64,000 nucleotides of DNA, taken from Flavobacterium sp. 245 (GTDB lineage Bacteria > Bacteroidota > Bacteroidia > Flavobacteriales > Flavobacteriaceae). Below are positions 36,348 through 45,437 of the stretch, piece after piece. Location: positions 372,001-436,000 of the forward strand of contig NZ_SNXB01000001.1 of NCBI RefSeq assembly GCF_004362055.1. The letters are read 5' to 3'. Below the pieces are notes generated by a model. That model did no database searches. It had not been told where the DNA came from and worked only from the letters and a program-made list of their open reading frames with translations. The position numbers and the translations under genes are program-made. Position 1 is the first letter of the stretch. Each line of letters opens with the position of its first letter.

Positions 36348-36418
36348 AATCTCGCAAAGTCGCGAAGTTCCATCGCTTTTTCTAATATTGCTTTGCGACT
36401 TCACAACTTTGTGAGATT
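36348..36418. repeat. imperfect 20-bp inverted repeat
   Basis: The left arm 36348-36367 (AATCTCGCAAAGTCGCGAAG) and right arm 36399-36418 match as reverse complements at 17 of 20 positions. It lies in the 220-bp gap between the two PepSY genes; no coding signal is seen in that gap. Confidence 0.7.
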
Positions 36419-36524
36419 AATTCTTTTATTAGCATCCAGTCTTTTATCAAACTTACAGACGAAATAATTAGAATTATTTGTCCCATATGAATTTTGCGTA
36501 TAATTTTACGCTTTTAATCAAAAA

Positions 36525-37649
36525 ATGGGATTTACAACTAAAATACGTTTTCTGCATAAATGGCTCGGATTAATTTCTGGTCTTATTGTTTTTATTGTCT
36601 GCATTACAGGCTGTATTTTCTGTTTTCATGATGAAATAAAAGACATCACCAGAAAAGAATGGCGTTTGGTTGAACCTCAAAATAAACCATTTTTGATGCC
36701 ATCGGTTTTAAAAGAAAAAGCGAAGGAAATTGCGCCAAAAAACAAAATAAGCATGATCGCTTATTACGGAAAAAACCGCTCTGCAATTGTTTATACGTAT
36801 TCAGATACCAAAAATTTATATCTCTATTTTAATCCGTACACAGGTCAATATTTAAAAACCGAAAATCCCAAAACTGATTTTTTTATTATAGTTGAATACA
36901 TTCATTTGTATCTCCTTTTGCCCGATTATATTGGGAAACATATCATTGGAGGTTCAACAATCATTTTTATTTTATTATTGATTTCTGGAATTATTCAATG
37001 GTGGCCAAAACGAAAAAGTGATATCAAAAGAAGTTTCACCATTAAATGGAATGCTAAATGGCGTCGCGTAAATTATGACTGGCACAATACTTCCGGATTT
37101 TATATTGCATTGATCGCTCTTATACTTGCGATTACAGGTTTGACTTTTACCTACGAATGGATGGGTGATGGCATTTACAAAACATTCAATTTTGGTGGAG
37201 ACAAAGCAGCCGAAACAAAAACTCCAATAATTGATACAACAAAATTTAAAACAGTATCAGTTACTGCAATAGACAAAGCTTTCATTCAAACCATGAAACG
37301 CCAGCCAAAAGCTGAAATGTTTTTTGTAATGATCCCACAGCAAAAAACTGATATTGTGAGCACGGGCGCTTATCCGCATACACTGCGATATGACCAGCAA
37401 AGCAATTACTATTTCCATCCATCTGATGGAAAATTAATTCAAAGTCAGACTTTTGATAAAAAAACACTCGGACTGCAGGTCGTAGAAATGAATTATGGAA
37501 TTCACACGGGACAAGTTTTAGATCTTCCGGGAAAAATAATTGCTTTTACGGTTAGTTTGTTAGCATCGGCATTGCCGGTTACTGGTTTTGTAATTTGGTT
37601 TGGACGCCGAAAAAAGTCTAAAAAGGGCATAAAAAAACCGCTTACATAA
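36525..37649 (+). CDS. PepSY-domain membrane protein, putative iron reductase
   Basis: A 374-aa protein of the usual PepSY_TM length. Helix 1 contains FLHKWLGLISGLIVFIVCIT, and helix 3 has YDWHNTSGFYIALIALILAIT; the His residues (LHKW, DWHN) are the probable heme ligands. Two periplasmic PepSY-like segments (about 55-110 and 245-330) alternate with four helices, and the protein ends in a basic tail. It is a paralogue of the 516-aa protein upstream, from which a 220-bp gap with a palindrome separates it. Likely role: reduction of imported ferric siderophore. Confidence 0.82.
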   Translation: MGFTTKIRFLHKWLGLISGLIVFIVCITGCIFCFHDEIKDITRKEWRLVEPQNKPFLMPSVLKEKAKEIAPKNKISMIAYYGKNRSAIVYTYSDTKNLYLYFNPYTGQYLKTENPKTDFFIIVEYIHLYLLLPDYIGKHIIGGSTIIFILLLISGIIQWWPKRKSDIKRSFTIKWNAKWRRVNYDWHNTSGFYIALIALILAITGLTFTYEWMGDGIYKTFNFGGDKAAETKTPIIDTTKFKTVSVTAIDKAFIQTMKRQPKAEMFFVMIPQQKTDIVSTGAYPHTLRYDQQSNYYFHPSDGKLIQSQTFDKKTLGLQVVEMNYGIHTGQVLDLPGKIIAFTVSLLASALPVTGFVIWFGRRKKSKKGIKKPLT

Positions 37650-37662
37650 AGCGGTTCTTTTA
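37636..37662. terminator. terminator between convergent genes
   Basis: AACCGCTT pairs with AAGCGGTT around a 5-nt loop, with an A-run on one side and T-rich sequence on the other. It follows the PepSY stop and precedes the MORN-repeat gene stop on the minus strand. Confidence 0.75.
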
Positions 37663-37679
37663 TAATTTGTCGAAATTAA

Positions 37680-38027
37680 TTAATTTCTGTTTGCTAAAGC
37701 ATTTTTCTGTAAACTTTTCACTGAGCTAACTTTACTGTCAACATAAGCTACTTCTTTTAGACTGTCTTCATTAAAGAAAATCCATTTTCCAGTTTTCACT
37801 CCGTCTGTGTATTCTCCAACGGTTTTTTTATTTCCTTTTTCGTCATAAGATACCCAAACACCATCTAACTTACCATCCTTAAAAAAGCCTTCTTGCTGCA
37901 CTTTACCATTTTCATAATAATAAGTAGCTTTTACCTTGTTTCCAACGGCTTCTAATTCAGGTTTAGTTTCCTGCGCAACTAACATTCCAGAGAACAACAA
38001 CGCAGCTAAAATTACACTCTTTTTCAT
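37680..38027 (-). CDS. MORN-repeat (YwqK-like) exported protein
   Basis: A 115-aa protein with a signal peptide (MKKSVILAALLFSGMLVAQ). The mature part holds about three MORN-type repeats: YYYENGKVQQEGFFKDGKLD, GVWVSYDEKGNKKTVGEY and TGKWIFFNEDSL. Such proteins are often called YwqK-family antitoxins in databases, but export makes a classical antitoxin role unlikely. Function unknown. A minus-strand -7 box (TATATTTG, 38061-38068) lies 33 bp upstream. Confidence 0.75.
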   Translation of the reverse strand: MKKSVILAALLFSGMLVAQETKPELEAVGNKVKATYYYENGKVQQEGFFKDGKLDGVWVSYDEKGNKKTVGEYTDGVKTGKWIFFNEDSLKEVAYVDSKVSSVKSLQKNALANRN

Positions 38028-38060
38028 ATCTGTAGGTATTTAATGTTAAGAAATCTTTAT

Positions 38061-38068
38061 CAAATATA
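38061..38068 (-). promoter_or_regulatory. -7 box of the MORN-repeat gene
   Basis: CAAATATA on the plus strand reads TATATTTG on the minus strand, matching TAnnTTTG. No clear -33 element. Confidence 0.45.
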
Positions 38069-38151
38069 ATCAAATGTTTACATTAAAAAAACTTTTGCTT
38101 AACAATTTGGTAACATTGGATAAAAACTTAACATTGGGAATTCTTGAAAAA

Positions 38152-38181
38152 CAAAAAAACCAGTGCTTAGGCACCGGTTTT
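38152..38181 (-). terminator. intrinsic terminator of the TlpA-like gene
   Basis: On the minus strand AAAACC.GTGC pairs with GCAC.GGTTTT with one mismatch, followed by a T-run. A separate perfect palindrome, CGATAACGTTATCG (38211-38224), lies between it and the stop codon. Confidence 0.7.
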
Positions 38182-38238
38182 ACTGCTATTTAATAAAAAT
38201 CAAAATGTTACGATAACGTTATCGATTTCGTAAATAAA

Positions 38239-39237
38239 TTAGTTCAATAATGAATCTAACTGCGTCTGGAGCTCTGGAGAAGAGGGTCTTGTTGCGTTTG
38301 CATCTACTACTTTACCAGTTGGATCAATCAAAATAAATCTTGGAATACTCATTACATTGTAACTTGTTGCAAAATCAGATTTCCATTCATTATCAGCCAA
38401 AAGCTGGATTCCTCCAAGCTGTTTATCTGCTACAAATTTTTGCCATTTATCATGGTCTTTTTGAGCATCTATTGAAACACTTACAAATTCAATGTTTTTC
38501 CCGTGATATTTTTCTTCTATTTTTTGAAGAAAAGGAATTTCAGCGCGACAAGGCCCGCACCAAGTAGCCCAAAGATCAATATAAACATACTTTCCTTTTA
38601 ATTCTGAAAGCTTTGTTTTTCCTCCTTTATGATTTTCGTACTCAAAATCTGGCGAAAGCTTATTGTTCATTTTAGCAATTTCCTGAGCCTCCTTGCGATA
38701 TTCTAAAAAACCCGCTATTGCTCTTGCTGCGTTTTCAGATTCAATTTTCACAAATTCCGGATCAAGTTTTTTATTACTCAGCCTTTTAGCATCGCCCTCT
38801 TTTTTTTCTTCTATTAATTTATTAAAAGCTGCATCGTCAAGACTGGCTACACTATCATCATAAAGCTTTTCATCAGCTAAAATTCGTTGGGCTAAAACAT
38901 TGTTTTCTTCACTTCCTTTTCCTTTGTAAACAATAGATTCATCAAATTGTTTTGCATCCATTTTCAATTTAATGTCATATCCGTTTTTCAAAAAGAGCTC
39001 TGTTGATTCCAGACCATCAGATAATCGGCTTCTGCCACCCGCAACAACCAATGTATCTTTAAAAATACCTTTACTATTGACTTTAATCTTTTTAATAATT
39101 TTACCATTATTAAGGATTGATATAACGTCGCTATTTCTATTAGCAATATTTGCTTCAAAAGTGACATATTTTTTAGATTGAGCACTGATATTCAAAGCAC
39201 TGAAAAGGACTAATCCGGCAATAAAAAATTTCTTCAT
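38239..39237 (-). CDS. TlpA-family thiol-disulfide oxidoreductase with DUF4369-like domain
   Basis: A 332-aa exported protein (signal peptide MKKFFIAGLVLFSALNISAQ). Residues about 25-115 resemble the DUF4369 beta domain. A helical linker follows. The C-terminal thioredoxin fold (about 195-330) has the active site IDLWATWCGPCRAEIPFLQK and the cis-Pro segment VMSIPRFILID. It probably reduces or shuffles disulfides in the periplasm, as in cytochrome c or surface-protein maturation. The gene is monocistronic and has its own terminator; a candidate promoter lies 28 bp upstream. Confidence 0.88.
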   Translation of the reverse strand: MKKFFIAGLVLFSALNISAQSKKYVTFEANIANRNSDVISILNNGKIIKKIKVNSKGIFKDTLVVAGGRSRLSDGLESTELFLKNGYDIKLKMDAKQFDESIVYKGKGSEENNVLAQRILADEKLYDDSVASLDDAAFNKLIEEKKEGDAKRLSNKKLDPEFVKIESENAARAIAGFLEYRKEAQEIAKMNNKLSPDFEYENHKGGKTKLSELKGKYVYIDLWATWCGPCRAEIPFLQKIEEKYHGKNIEFVSVSIDAQKDHDKWQKFVADKQLGGIQLLADNEWKSDFATSYNVMSIPRFILIDPTGKVVDANATRPSSPELQTQLDSLLN

Positions 39238-39264
39238 AGATAGTAAGGTTTGTTTTTAGTATAT

Positions 39265-39272
39265 CAAATCTA
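39265..39272 (-). promoter_or_regulatory. -7 box of the TlpA-like gene
   Basis: CAAATCTA on the plus strand reads TAGATTTG on the minus strand. A possible TTTG lies 15 bp further upstream (39288-39291), a short spacing. Confidence 0.4.
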
Positions 39273-39368
39273 AAGAATTTAGAATCGCAAATTTGAACTA
39301 TTAACAAAATATTTCAAATTTATATGCAGCAACTTAGCACTTTACTATATTATTTTATTTTTTGTGTT

Positions 39369-39376
39369 TACTTTTG
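39369..39376 (+). promoter_or_regulatory. -7 box of aspS
   Basis: TACTTTTG, 18 bp before the aspS start codon. No strong -33 element seen. Confidence 0.45.
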
Positions 39377-39394
39377 CAGTCTAAAATTTAGATC

Positions 39395-41146
39395 ATGTAT
39401 AGAAGTCATAATTGCGGCGAATTAAACGCTTCAAATATAAATACCGAAGTTACGCTTGCGGGCTGGGTTCAAAAATCACGCGATAAAGGATTTATGAATT
39501 GGGTCGATTTACGCGACCGTTATGGAATTACTCAACTTATTTTTGACGAAAGTCGTACCGATAAAACCGTTTTTGAATTAGCCAAAACGCTTGGACGTGA
39601 ATTTGTTATTCAAGTAAAAGGAACTGTTATCGAGCGTGAAGCAAAAAACAAAAATATCCCAACAGGTGAAATCGAAATTTTAGTTTCTGAATTGACTATT
39701 TTAAATGCGGCATTAACTCCTCCATTTACTATTGAAGATGAAACTGACGGTGGAGAGGACATCAGAATGAAATATCGTTATTTAGATATCAGAAGAAATC
39801 CGGTAAAAAACAGCTTATTGTTTCGTCATAAAGTAGCGATGGAAGTTCGTAAATATCTATCTGATTTAGATTTCTGCGAAGTTGAAACACCTTACTTAAT
39901 CAAATCAACTCCAGAAGGAGCAAGAGATTTCGTTGTACCAAGCCGTATGAACGAAGGACAGTTTTATGCATTGCCACAATCTCCGCAAACTTTCAAACAA
40001 TTATTGATGGTGGGCGGCATGGATAAATATTTCCAAATCGTGAAATGTTTCCGTGACGAAGATTTACGCGCAGACCGTCAACCAGAGTTTACTCAGATTG
40101 ACTGCGAAATGGCATTTGTTGAACAAGAAGACATTTTGAATGTTTTTGAAGGTTTGACAAGACATTTATTAAAAGAAATTAAAGGCATTGAAGTAGAGAA
40201 ATTTCCAAGAATTACCTACGATTATGCTATGAAAACATACGGAAACGACAAGCCAGACATTCGTTTTGGGATGAAATTTGGTGAGTTAAACGAATTTGCA
40301 CAGCATAAAGAATTCCCAGTTTTCAATTCGGCTGAATTAGTTGTCGGAATTGCAGTTCCGGGAGCAGGAAATTATACTCGTAAAGAAATCGACGGATTAA
40401 TTGACTGGGTGAAGCGTCCGCAAGTGGGAGCGTCTGGAATGGTGTATGTAAAATGTAACGAAGATGGAACTTTTAAATCATCTGTAGATAAATTCTACGA
40501 CAATGATGATTTAGCAAACTGGGCAAAAGCAACAGAAGCAAATCCTGGCGATATGATTTTTGTACTTTCAGGTCCTGCAAATAAAACACGCGCACAGCTT
40601 TCAGCTTTGCGTATGGAATTAGCAACTCGTTTAGGATTACGTAAACCTGAAGAATTTGCTCCATTATGGGTTGTTGATTTTCCATTATTGGAACTTGATG
40701 AAGAAAGTGGCCGTTATCATGCGATGCACCACCCGTTTACTTCACCAAAACCAGAAGATATGGCTTTACTGGAAACAGAACCAGGAAAAGTTCGCGCAAA
40801 CGCTTACGATATGGTTTTAAACGGAAATGAAATTGGCGGTGGATCAATTCGTATTCATGATAAAGCAACGCAACAATTGATGTTTAAATATTTAGGATTT
40901 ACCGAAGAAGAAGCAAAAGCTCAATTTGGTTTCTTAATGGATGCTTTCCAGTTTGGAGCACCACCACACGGAGGATTAGCTTTTGGTCTAGACCGTTTAG
41001 TTGCTATTTTAGGAGGTCAGGAAACAATTAGAGATTTTATCGCTTTCCCTAAAAACAATTCTGGGCGTGATGTAATGATCGATGCTCCAGCAGCAATTGA
41101 CGATGCACAATTGAAAGAATTGCATATTAAAATAGACGCTATTTAA
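39395..41146 (+). CDS. aspS: aspartyl-tRNA synthetase
   Basis: A 583-aa class II synthetase charging tRNA-Asp. The N-terminal OB-fold ([20 protein letters not shown] to about residue 110) binds the anticodon. Motif 2 is [20 protein letters not shown] (about 215-234). The bacterial GAD insertion lies near 290-400. Motif 3 is [16 protein letters not shown] (about 528-543). The length and GAD insert identify the bacterial-type enzyme. It stands alone, with a promoter 18 bp upstream and a terminator after it. Confidence 0.97.
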   Translation: MYRSHNCGELNASNINTEVTLAGWVQKSRDKGFMNWVDLRDRYGITQLIFDESRTDKTVFELAKTLGREFVIQVKGTVIEREAKNKNIPTGEIEILVSELTILNAALTPPFTIEDETDGGEDIRMKYRYLDIRRNPVKNSLLFRHKVAMEVRKYLSDLDFCEVETPYLIKSTPEGARDFVVPSRMNEGQFYALPQSPQTFKQLLMVGGMDKYFQIVKCFRDEDLRADRQPEFTQIDCEMAFVEQEDILNVFEGLTRHLLKEIKGIEVEKFPRITYDYAMKTYGNDKPDIRFGMKFGELNEFAQHKEFPVFNSAELVVGIAVPGAGNYTRKEIDGLIDWVKRPQVGASGMVYVKCNEDGTFKSSVDKFYDNDDLANWAKATEANPGDMIFVLSGPANKTRAQLSALRMELATRLGLRKPEEFAPLWVVDFPLLELDEESGRYHAMHHPFTSPKPEDMALLETEPGKVRANAYDMVLNGNEIGGGSIRIHDKATQQLMFKYLGFTEEEAKAQFGFLMDAFQFGAPPHGGLAFGLDRLVAILGGQETIRDFIAFPKNNSGRDVMIDAPAAIDDAQLKELHIKIDAI

Positions 41147-41168
41147 ATTTAAAAAAAATAAATTATAC

Positions 41169-41207
41169 AAAAGAGCAGTTGAAAATTTCAACTGCTCTTT
41201 TTATTTC
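41169..41207 (+). terminator. intrinsic terminator after aspS
   Basis: AAAGAGCAGTTGAAA pairs with TTTCAACTGCTCTTT with almost no loop, followed by T-rich sequence. The rest of the 305-bp gap to the cold-shock gene shows only its promoter. Confidence 0.85.
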
Positions 41208-41395
41208 TAAATCTTTAAGAATAATTGCAAAAATCACACTTATTACTATAAAAAATTCCTACAATTAAAATTTTCCTTTATTCCTACAATAAACGATTCT
41301 CAAATTATGGTATTTCATATAAAATTTGATGCAATAAACTACGTAAAAACACTGTAAATCAATAATTTTTACAAAAAATTAACACGTACATGTCT

Positions 41396-41422
41396 TTTGT
41401 ATTAGTTAATATGTTACATTTG
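41396..41422 (+). promoter_or_regulatory. promoter of the cold-shock gene
   Basis: TTTG (41396-41399), 15 bp, TACATTTG (41415-41422), 29 bp before the ATG. The -7 box is good; the spacing is shorter than usual. Confidence 0.5.
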
Positions 41423-41451
41423 CTTTATTATAAATTATTATTACAATTACA

Positions 41452-41646
41452 ATGCGTACAGGTACAGTAAAATTTTTCAATGAATCTAAAGGTTATGGAT
41501 TCATTACAGACGAAGAAACAGGAAAGGACATCTTCGTTCACGCTTCAGGAATTAACGCGGAAGAATTACGCGAAGGTGACCGTGTAAGCTATGAAGAAGA
41601 AGAAGGAAGAAAAGGGAAAGTTGCTGCTAAAGTAGCAGTAATCTAA
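41452..41646 (+). CDS. cold-shock domain protein
   Basis: A 64-aa single cold-shock domain. Both RNA-binding motifs are present: RNP1-like KGYGFIT (residues 14-20) and RNP2-like DIFVHAS (26-32). It starts MRTGTVKFFNESKGYGFI. Such proteins bind single-stranded RNA or DNA and act as RNA chaperones. The final residues (GRKGKVAAKVAVI) are typical of Bacteroidetes members. Single gene with its own terminator. Confidence 0.95.
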   Translation: MRTGTVKFFNESKGYGFITDEETGKDIFVHASGINAEELREGDRVSYEEEEGRKGKVAAKVAVI

Positions 41647-41691
41647 GAAAAATATAGCAATTTATTTTTTTTGCCTCTGAATGGTTTTAAG

Positions 41692-41722
41692 AACGTCCCG
41701 AAGTATCGGGACGTTTTTTTTT
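41692..41722 (+). terminator. intrinsic terminator after the cold-shock gene
   Basis: AACGTCCCGA (41692-41701) pairs exactly with TCGGGACGTT (41706-41715) around AGTA, followed by a T-run. The stem core resembles the palindrome at 44870. Confidence 0.92.
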
Positions 41723-41823
41723 GCTCATTTCTTAAAAAAATATTAAAAAAACCAGTCGTTATTTATAATCAATAAAAATTACACACAAACGAGGTTTCAT
41801 AGCATACTTATATCCCCCTTTAG

Positions 41824-41855
41824 TTTGTGATTTACATAGTTGAAAGTTATCTTTG
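41824..41855 (+). promoter_or_regulatory. nuo operon promoter
   Basis: TTTG (41824-41827), 20 bp, TATCTTTG (41848-41855): a full match to the Bacteroidetes promoter, 32 bp before the nuoA ATG at 41888. Confidence 0.7.
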
Positions 41856-41887
41856 TGGCTTATTCTTTAAGTAAAAATCACAAGTTT

Positions 41888-42253
41888 ATGCAATCTGATC
41901 AATACAGTTACATTCCTATTTTAATGCAGTTCATTCTGGCTGTTGGTTTTGTGGTAGGAACTATTATAATTTCTGGAAAATTAGGCCCAAAAAGAACCTC
42001 AGAAGTTAAAGACAAAAACTTTGAGTGCGGTATCGAATCTGTTGGTAATGCTCGTATTCCTTTTTCAGTAAAATATTTTCTAGTTGCCATTTTGTTTGTA
42101 TTGTTTGACGTAGAGGTAATTTTCCTTTACCCTTGGGCAGTAAATTTTAAAGACCTTGGCATTGAAGGAATGCTTAAAATGATTGTTTTCATGGCTTTGC
42201 TTTTAGTTGGTTTTTTTTACATCATCAAAAAGAGAGCTTTAGACTGGGAATAA
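41888..42253 (+). CDS. nuoA: NADH-quinone oxidoreductase subunit A
   Basis: A 121-aa membrane subunit of complex I with three helices (about 10-30, 62-82, 90-110). The conserved loop KNFECGIESVGNARIPFSVKYF and FDVEVIFLYPWA are the family signature. The ATG at 41888 was chosen because the operon promoter occupies the stretch that an ATG at 41840 would make coding. First gene of the 14-gene nuo operon. Confidence 0.95.
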   Translation: MQSDQYSYIPILMQFILAVGFVVGTIIISGKLGPKRTSEVKDKNFECGIESVGNARIPFSVKYFLVAILFVLFDVEVIFLYPWAVNFKDLGIEGMLKMIVFMALLLVGFFYIIKKRALDWE

Positions 42254-42271
42254 TTAAGATTTTAGATTTTG

Positions 42272-42404
42272 GATTTCTGATTTTAGATTAAGCATCTGGA
42301 ATTAAAATTTAAAATTTAAACTCAATCGAAATTTAATACTGATTTAAAAAATTGATTTTACTATTTAGGATTTCAAAAAATCTTAAAATCTAAAATCAGA
42401 AATC
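42272..42404. repeat. inverted repeat in the nuoA-nuoB spacer
   Basis: GATTTCTGATTTTAGATT (42272-42289) has its exact complement at 42387-42404. The 161-bp spacer otherwise shows no gene. The same unit recurs in the nuoD-nuoE spacer. Confidence 0.75.
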
Positions 42405-42414
42405 TAAAATAAAA

Positions 42415-42963
42415 ATGAGCGATTCAAATGTAAATATGGTTGCGCCACCTGAGGGAGTTGTAGGAGAAGGTTTCTTCGCTACAAAACTAAATGATGTTGT
42501 TGGTTTGGCACGCGCGAATTCTCTTTGGCCTTTACCTTTTGCAACATCTTGTTGCGGAATTGAGTTTATGGCAACAATGGCTTCACATTACGATTTGGCA
42601 CGATTTGGATCTGAGCGTGTGAGTTTCTCTCCTCGTCAGGCAGATATGTTATTAGTAATGGGAACAATTTCTAAAAAAATGGCTCCAATTTTAAGACAAG
42701 TGTACGAACAAATGTCTGAGCCACGCTGGGTAATTGCTGTTGGAGCTTGTGCTTCTTCTGGCGGTATTTTCGATACTTACTCAGTTCTTCAGGGAATTGA
42801 TAAAGTAATCCCTGTTGACGTTTATGTTCCAGGATGTCCTCCAAGACCAGAACAGATCGTAGACGGCGTAATGAGATTACAAGATTTGGTAAAAAGCGAA
42901 TCTGTGAGACGCAGAAGCTCACCAGAATACCAAGAATTATTAGCTTCCTATAATATTTCATAA
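42415..42963 (+). CDS. nuoB: NADH-quinone oxidoreductase subunit B
   Basis: A 182-aa peripheral-arm subunit carrying the terminal 4Fe-4S cluster N2, which passes electrons to quinone. The ligands are visible: the tandem Cys in TSCCGIEFMA, the Cys in VGACASSGGIF and the Cys in YVPGCPPRPEQIVDG. Length is normal. The gene ends one base before nuoC. Confidence 0.97.
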   Translation: MSDSNVNMVAPPEGVVGEGFFATKLNDVVGLARANSLWPLPFATSCCGIEFMATMASHYDLARFGSERVSFSPRQADMLLVMGTISKKMAPILRQVYEQMSEPRWVIAVGACASSGGIFDTYSVLQGIDKVIPVDVYVPGCPPRPEQIVDGVMRLQDLVKSESVRRRSSPEYQELLASYNIS

Positions 42964-42964
42964 G

Positions 42965-43486
42965 ATGGCGTTAGAAAACACCCTGATTCAAGATAAACTT
43001 ATTGAAACATTTGATACTAATGTTTTCAATTTCCAACAAGAAAGAGATATTTTTTCGATAGAAACAACTGCTGATAAAATCACTGCATTAATTCTGTTTT
43101 TAAAAAATGATGCTGATCTGCAATTTAACTTTTTAACAGATTTATGCGGCATTCACTATCCAGATAATGAACTAGATCGTCAATTTGCAGTAGTGTATCA
43201 CATGCACAATTGGATCGAAAACAAACGAATCAGAATTAAAGTTTATTTAGATGGCGAAAAACCAGAAATCAAAACTGTTTCAAATATTTTCTTGAGTGCA
43301 AACTGGATGGAAAGAGAAACATATGATTTCTTCGGAATCAATTTTATTGGCCACCCACAATTGAAACGTATTTTGAATATGGATGAAATGGTGTCTTTCC
43401 CGATGAGAAAAGAATTCCCAATGGAAGACAGCGGAAGAACTGATAAAGACGACAGATTCTTTGGAAGAACAACAACAAATTGCTAA
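42965..43486 (+). CDS. nuoC: NADH-quinone oxidoreductase subunit C
   Basis: A 173-aa 30-kDa-type subunit of the peripheral arm. The signature segment, NWMERETYDFFGINFIGHP then RILNMDE, is present, and FPMRKEFPMEDSGR closes the domain. It is separate from NuoD here, unlike the NuoCD fusion of enterobacteria. It helps hold NuoB and NuoD together near the quinone site. Confidence 0.95.
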   Translation: MALENTLIQDKLIETFDTNVFNFQQERDIFSIETTADKITALILFLKNDADLQFNFLTDLCGIHYPDNELDRQFAVVYHMHNWIENKRIRIKVYLDGEKPEIKTVSNIFLSANWMERETYDFFGINFIGHPQLKRILNMDEMVSFPMRKEFPMEDSGRTDKDDRFFGRTTTNC

Positions 43487-43511
43487 AAAATAAATAATTC
43501 AACATTATAAA

Positions 43512-44750
43512 ATGTCAGAACTATTATTACCACCAGAGCATCGTTATGCTAAAATAATTAAAGAGAAACTAAACGAAGACGGAAGCGAGCTTTCGGTACT
43601 GAATTTAGGTCCAACTCACCCTGCGACTCACGGTATTTTTCAAAATATCCTATTAATGGATGGTGAAAGAATTCTAGAGGCTGAACCAACTATTGGCTAC
43701 ATCCACAGAGCTTTCGAAAAAATTGCCGAAAATCGTCCTTTCTATCAAATCACGCCTCTTACAGACCGTATGAACTATTGCTCCTCTCCTATTAACAATA
43801 TGGGATGGTGGATGACTTTAGAGAAACTGTTAGGTGTTGAAGTTCCAAAAAGAGCACAATATTTAAGAGTTATTGTAATGGAGCTTGCTCGTATTACGGA
43901 TCACTTAATCTGTAACTCGATTCTTGGAGTAGATACTGGTGCGTATACTGGTTTCTTATACGTTTTTCAATTTAGAGAAAAAATCTACGAAATCTACGAA
44001 GAAATTTGTGGGGCTCGTTTGACAACAAATATGGGAAGAATCGGTGGATTTGAAAGAGACTGGTCTCCAGAAGCTTTCAAAAAACTAGATGCTTTTCTTG
44101 AAGAATTTCCAGTTGCATGGAAAGAATTCGAAAACCTATTCGAAAGAAACAGAATTTTCCTTGACAGAACTGTAAACGTTGGTGCAATTACTGCAGAGCA
44201 GGCAATGGCTTACGGATTTACAGGTCCAAACTTACGTGCTGCCGGAGTTGATTACGATGTTCGTGTTGCACAGCCTTACTCATCTTACGAAGATTTTGAT
44301 TTTATTGTTCCTGTTGGAAAATCAGGTGATACTTATGATCGTTTCTGTGTTCGTAATGCTGAAGTTTGGGAAAGTTTAAGCATTATTCGTCAAGCGTTGG
44401 ATAAAATGCCAGCTGGAAACGAATATCATGCAGAGGTTCCTGATTACTATCTTCCTCCAAAAGAAGATGTATACAATTCGATGGAATCATTAATCTATCA
44501 CTTTAAGATTGTAATGGGAGAAGTTCCTGTACCAGTTGCAGAAATTTATCATCCTGTTGAAGGAGGAAATGGAGAGTTAGGTTTTTATTTAGTTACAGAC
44601 GGAAGCAGAACTCCATATAGATTACATTTCAGAAGACCTTGTTTTATTTATTACCAAGCTTATCCTGAAATGATTAAAGGTGCTTTACTTTCAGATGCAA
44701 TTGTTATTCTATCAAGTTTAAATGTTATTGCAGGAGAATTAGACGCCTAA
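43512..44750 (+). CDS. nuoD: NADH-quinone oxidoreductase subunit D
   Basis: A 412-aa 49-kDa-type subunit that forms much of the quinone-reduction pocket with NuoB. LGPTHPATHGIFQNILLMDGE near the N-terminus contains the quinone-binding His region, and IGYIHRAFEKIAENRPFYQ follows. The C-terminus (IVILSSLNVIAGELDA) is typical. It lacks the Cys ligands of the related NiFe hydrogenases, as expected. A 155-bp spacer with palindromes separates it from nuoE. Confidence 0.97.
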   Translation: MSELLLPPEHRYAKIIKEKLNEDGSELSVLNLGPTHPATHGIFQNILLMDGERILEAEPTIGYIHRAFEKIAENRPFYQITPLTDRMNYCSSPINNMGWWMTLEKLLGVEVPKRAQYLRVIVMELARITDHLICNSILGVDTGAYTGFLYVFQFREKIYEIYEEICGARLTTNMGRIGGFERDWSPEAFKKLDAFLEEFPVAWKEFENLFERNRIFLDRTVNVGAITAEQAMAYGFTGPNLRAAGVDYDVRVAQPYSSYEDFDFIVPVGKSGDTYDRFCVRNAEVWESLSIIRQALDKMPAGNEYHAEVPDYYLPPKEDVYNSMESLIYHFKIVMGEVPVPVAEIYHPVEGGNGELGFYLVTDGSRTPYRLHFRRPCFIYYQAYPEMIKGALLSDAIVILSSLNVIAGELDA

Positions 44751-44769
44751 AAAGATTGCAGGTTTTAGA

Positions 44770-44887
44770 TTTTAGATTTCAGATTGGAAAAATCTAAAAT
44801 TTAAAATCAGAAATCTAAAATTTAAAAAGAATGCCGATTATAGATTCCGATTGAAAAATCTAAAATCTATCCCGATAGCTATCGGGA
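44770..44887. repeat. palindromes in the nuoD-nuoE spacer
   Basis: TTTTAGATTTCAGATT (44770-44785) pairs with 44805-44820 with one mismatch. A perfect 18-bp palindrome, TCCCGATAGCTATCGGGA, occupies 44870-44887, just before the nuoE start. No coding signal. Confidence 0.8.
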
Positions 44888-44905
44888 CTAAAATCCAAAA
44901 TTAAA

Positions 44906-45436
44906 ATGGAACGTAAACATTACAAACAAGAAATAAATATGACTGAGGCATTGATCGCTCGTATCAATGAATTGATTAGTCATTATCCGGAAGGCAAACA
45001 AAAATCGGCTTTACTGCCTGTTTTGCATGAAGTGCAGGATGCTCACAACAACTGGCTTAGTACTGAATTGCAAGATAAAGTTGCCGAAATTCTTCAAATA
45101 AAACCAATTGAGGTTTATGAAGTGGTTACTTTTTATACCATGTTCAACCAAAAACCAATTGGAAAATACATGTTTGAATTTTGCCAGACTTCTTGCTGTT
45201 GTTTAAGCGGTGCCGAAAATTTAATGGATTATACTTCTGAAAAATTAGGCATTAAAATGGGTGAAACAACTCCAGACGGAATGTTTACTATTGCTGGTGT
45301 AGAATGTTTAGGTGCCTGCGGATACGCTCCAATGATGCAATTAGGCGATTTTTACAAAGAAAAATTGACAGAAGAAAAAATCGATCAGTTAATCGCTGAT
45401 TGTAAAGATGATAAAATAATATTACACGATAAATAA
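44906..45436 (+). CDS. nuoE: NADH-quinone oxidoreductase subunit E
   Basis: A 176-aa 24-kDa-type subunit with a thioredoxin-like fold and 2Fe-2S cluster N1a. The ligand sets are CQTSCC (about residue 91) and CLGAC near residue 133. It starts MERKHYKQEINMTEALIARI; an internal ATG at residue 12 is possible. It works with NuoF in NADH oxidation. It ends one base before nuoF. Confidence 0.95.
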   Translation: MERKHYKQEINMTEALIARINELISHYPEGKQKSALLPVLHEVQDAHNNWLSTELQDKVAEILQIKPIEVYEVVTFYTMFNQKPIGKYMFEFCQTSCCCLSGAENLMDYTSEKLGIKMGETTPDGMFTIAGVECLGACGYAPMMQLGDFYKEKLTEEKIDQLIADCKDDKIILHDK

Positions 45437-45437
45437 G

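Noticed and set aside
37680..38027. YwqK-type antitoxin as part of a toxin-antitoxin system
   Set aside because: The protein has a signal peptide and no toxin gene is adjacent; the MORN repeats alone do not support that role.
38211..38224. Perfect palindrome CGATAACGTTATCG as an operator
   Set aside because: It lies downstream of the TlpA-like gene, between stop codon and terminator, with no promoter nearby; a regulatory role is not supported.
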